Below are positions 62,354 to 64,000 of a stretch of 64,000 nucleotides of DNA, one piece after another. The first letter of the stretch is position 1; each line of letters starts with the position of its first letter. The notes below the pieces were generated by a model. The model had not been told where the DNA came from, made no database searches, and saw only the letters and a list, made by a program, of their open reading frames with translations. Source of the stretch: Lachnospiraceae bacterium (GTDB lineage: Bacteria; Bacillota; Clostridia; Lachnospirales; Lachnospiraceae); assembly GCA_004556565.1 (NCBI GenBank), contig SFGN01000004.1, positions 62,001 through 126,000 on the forward strand. The letters are read 5' to 3'. A program made the position numbers and the translations under genes.

Positions 62354-64000
62354 ATGAAGCTGTTTCATGTAAAGAAGCCGGAGGAAAAAGGTTTTTTTCG
62401 GAGTATCAGACATTTGAATAAGGAAGAGATAAAGGCATATTGGGGGGCACGTAAGGAGCGGAGGCAGCGGATTCTCGAAGAACGCAAAAACAGTGAATTC
62501 GCCAAGAAAATGCAGCCGGTTTATCAGATGATGAACAGGATTTCTCTGATTCTGCATTTTCTGCTGGCCTGTGTCCTGAATTTTGTAATAGAGGTTTTCT
62601 CCCGCCACTCTTTATTTGCGGCGTGGGAATACTTGACCGGCACACCGAAAGTGTTTCTTTTTAATGCATTTTTAATTTTTGCAACATTTTCGGTCGTATA
62701 TCTGGTGCGGAGAAGGGTATTTGCCCGGATTTTGCTCAGCGTATTCTGGCTGGTGCTAGGAATCGCCAACGGATATCTTCTGCTGAAGCGCGTTACACCG
62801 TTTAATGCTCAGGATTTGAAGGTTTTATCGGATGCACTTTCACTTACGGGAAATTATCTTACAGTATTTGAACTCGTGCTGCTTATTATCGGATCCGCGG
62901 CAGTAATCCTGTGGGTGGTCTCCATGTGGCGCAGAGGAGGACAGTACACGGGGAAAATGCACCGAGTGATCGCATTATTCGGCGTGGTTTTCTGGATTGG
63001 GGCCTATGTAGTACTGACGGATGTCGCAATCGACCAGAGGGTGGTTTCAAATTATTTTGGTAATATTGCTTTTGCATATGAAGATTATGGATTCCCGTAT
63101 TGTTTTACCGCCAGCGTTTTTAACACCGGAATATCGAAACCTTCCGGGTACAGTAAGGAAACAATGGAGGCAATCAGCGGCGACGGGAAGATTACGGTCA
63201 ATGAGACAGGCAGGACAGATGAGGAACTGCCAAATATAATTGTTGTCCAGCTGGAGTCCTTTTTTGATCCGACCGAGGTGGAGTGGCTTCAGTTTTCCGA
63301 AGATCCGATACCGAATCTCCGGAAGATGTTCGGTGAATATTCGACAGGATATTTTAAAGTCCCTTCTGTCGGCGCAGGAACAGCGAATACAGAGTTTGAA
63401 GTTCTGACGGGTATGAGCATGCGTTTCTTTGGTCCCGGAGAGTACCCTTATAAAACATACGCTAAAACGAAAGTTCTTGAAAGTGCGGCGACAGCGCTTA
63501 CAAGTCTGGGATATGGCGCGGAAGCTCTTCATAATAACGGGGGGAATTTTTACAGCAGGGCACAGGTCTTTAATAATATGGGATTCGACCATTATACCTG
63601 CAAGGAATTTATGAATATCCTTCAGACCACACCGAAAGGATGGGCAACGGATGACATCCTTGTTCCGAACATTCTGGATTCTATGGATACGACAGAGCAG
63701 CAGGATTTTGTGTTCACGATCAGTGTTCAGGGACACGGGGATTATCCGACAGAGAAAGTGATGGAGAATCCGAAAATCATTGTCAGCGGTGTGGAGGATG
63801 AAGGCAAGCGCAATGCATGGGAATATTATGTCAATTTAGTGTATGAGATGGATAAATTTGCCGGAACACTGGTAGAAGAAATAGAGAAGCGCGGTGAACC
63901 GACGGTGATCGTGTTCTACGGCGACCATCTTCCGACTATGGGGCTGGAGTCAAAAGATCTGAAGAGCAGATATCTGTACAATACTAATTATGTAATATGG
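62354..64000 (+). CDS. LTA-synthase-family sulfatase-fold membrane protein (3' end beyond window)
   Basis: The frame is open from ATG 62354 to the window edge, 549 codons so far. A charged N-terminus is followed by about five membrane segments (residues 60-245). An extracellular sulfatase-like domain then starts around 290 (LPNIIVVQLESFFDP), with the likely catalytic Thr343 in GAGTANTEFEVLTGMSM and metal-site residues in VFYGDHLPTMG. Such proteins polymerise glycerol phosphate from phosphatidylglycerol or transfer phosphoglycerol to wall glycans. AGAGAGGG precedes the ATG. The missing C-terminus prevents finer assignment. Confidence 0.9.
   Translation, partial: MKLFHVKKPEEKGFFRSIRHLNKEEIKAYWGARKERRQRILEERKNSEFAKKMQPVYQMMNRISLILHFLLACVLNFVIEVFSRHSLFAAWEYLTGTPKVFLFNAFLIFATFSVVYLVRRRVFARILLSVFWLVLGIANGYLLLKRVTPFNAQDLKVLSDALSLTGNYLTVFELVLLIIGSAAVILWVVSMWRRGGQYTGKMHRVIALFGVVFWIGAYVVLTDVAIDQRVVSNYFGNIAFAYEDYGFPYCFTASVFNTGISKPSGYSKETMEAISGDGKITVNETGRTDEELPNIIVVQLESFFDPTEVEWLQFSEDPIPNLRKMFGEYSTGYFKVPSVGAGTANTEFEVLTGMSMRFFGPGEYPYKTYAKTKVLESAATALTSLGYGAEALHNNGGNFYSRAQVFNNMGFDHYTCKEFMNILQTTPKGWATDDILVPNILDSMDTTEQQDFVFTISVQGHGDYPTEKVMENPKIIVSGVEDEGKRNAWEYYVNLVYEMDKFAGTLVEEIEKRGEPTVIVFYGDHLPTMGLESKDLKSRYLYNTNYVIW

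Overview
The window reads as a chromosomal segment of a Gram-positive anaerobe of the class Clostridia, most likely family Lachnospiraceae. This is inferred from a glgC/glgD pair, spoVG, an archaeal-type short prolyl-tRNA synthetase, a valS T-box leader, a four-domain flavodiiron protein with rubredoxin, SLH-anchored surface proteins, a PfoR-like EIIC protein and a small-alarmone synthetase. Almost all genes lie on the + strand. The minus-strand exceptions are murC, a pseudouridine synthase, the flavodiiron gene, a small unknown gene, an SDR gene and a block of broken genes. No rRNA, tRNA, CRISPR array, prophage or intact insertion sequence was seen.

Layout. 1-4.6 kb: two DnaA-box-like sites, murC (-), then glgC-glgD-spoVG behind a divergent promoter region carrying an inverted repeat. 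4.6-8.1 kb: RluA-type pseudouridine synthase (-), xpaC-like and telA-like pair. 8.2-10.9 kb: proS and an AEC-family transporter. 10.9-15.6 kb: the str operon rpsL-rpsG-fusA, and tuf with its own promoter buried in a palindrome. 15.8-22.3 kb: a large CotH/SLH surface protein and an ABC importer of the TrpXYZ type. 22.4-24.1 kb: mtnN, then a lipoprotein barnase homologue with a barstar homologue. 24.1-32.4 kb: flavodiiron protein (-), a membrane FKBP protein, nth, M18 aminopeptidase, FliB-like protein and a PurF paralogue lacking the catalytic cysteine. 32.5-32.9 kb: tmRNA. 33-35.2 kb: zinc-dependent phospholipase C-like protein and a UMF1-type MFS protein. 35.5-41.8 kb: an ABC transporter with a giant coiled-coil permease followed by a two-component system. 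41.9-44.3 kb: hisH-hisF, ung and a small unknown gene. 44.6-52.2 kb: AGCS symporter, PfoR-like protein, small alarmone synthetase, P-type ATPase, TPR lipoprotein and hflX. 52.2-54.4 kb (-): SDR gene, then three broken genes. 54.6-58.8 kb: small HD hydrolase, BspA-like/SLH protein, a ricin-type lectin remnant and a glucosaminidase. 58.8-64 kb: repeat-rich region, valS with T-box, and the start of an LTA-synthase-family gene that runs off the end.

Genes that appear to work together include glgC/glgD (ADP-glucose supply), the str genes (translation), hisH/hisF (imidazole glycerol phosphate synthase), the ABC/FtsX pair with the response regulator and kinase (envelope stress or peptide sensing), barnase/barstar (secreted RNase and its inhibitor) and the synthetase/hydrolase pair for small alarmones (47.6 and 54.6 kb).

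The least explained features are non-coding. One is a 140-bp element with perfect 17-bp terminal inverted repeats and an 8-bp flanking direct repeat, sitting between the valS promoter and its T-box. Another is a family of three palindromes with a GGTCC core, at 15.66, 32.50 and 58.91 kb. There are also several promoters followed at once by a hairpin, and a palindrome spanning the tuf promoter. Among proteins, the PurF paralogue without Cys, the lipoprotein barnase and the ankyrin-like/FKBP fusion stand out.
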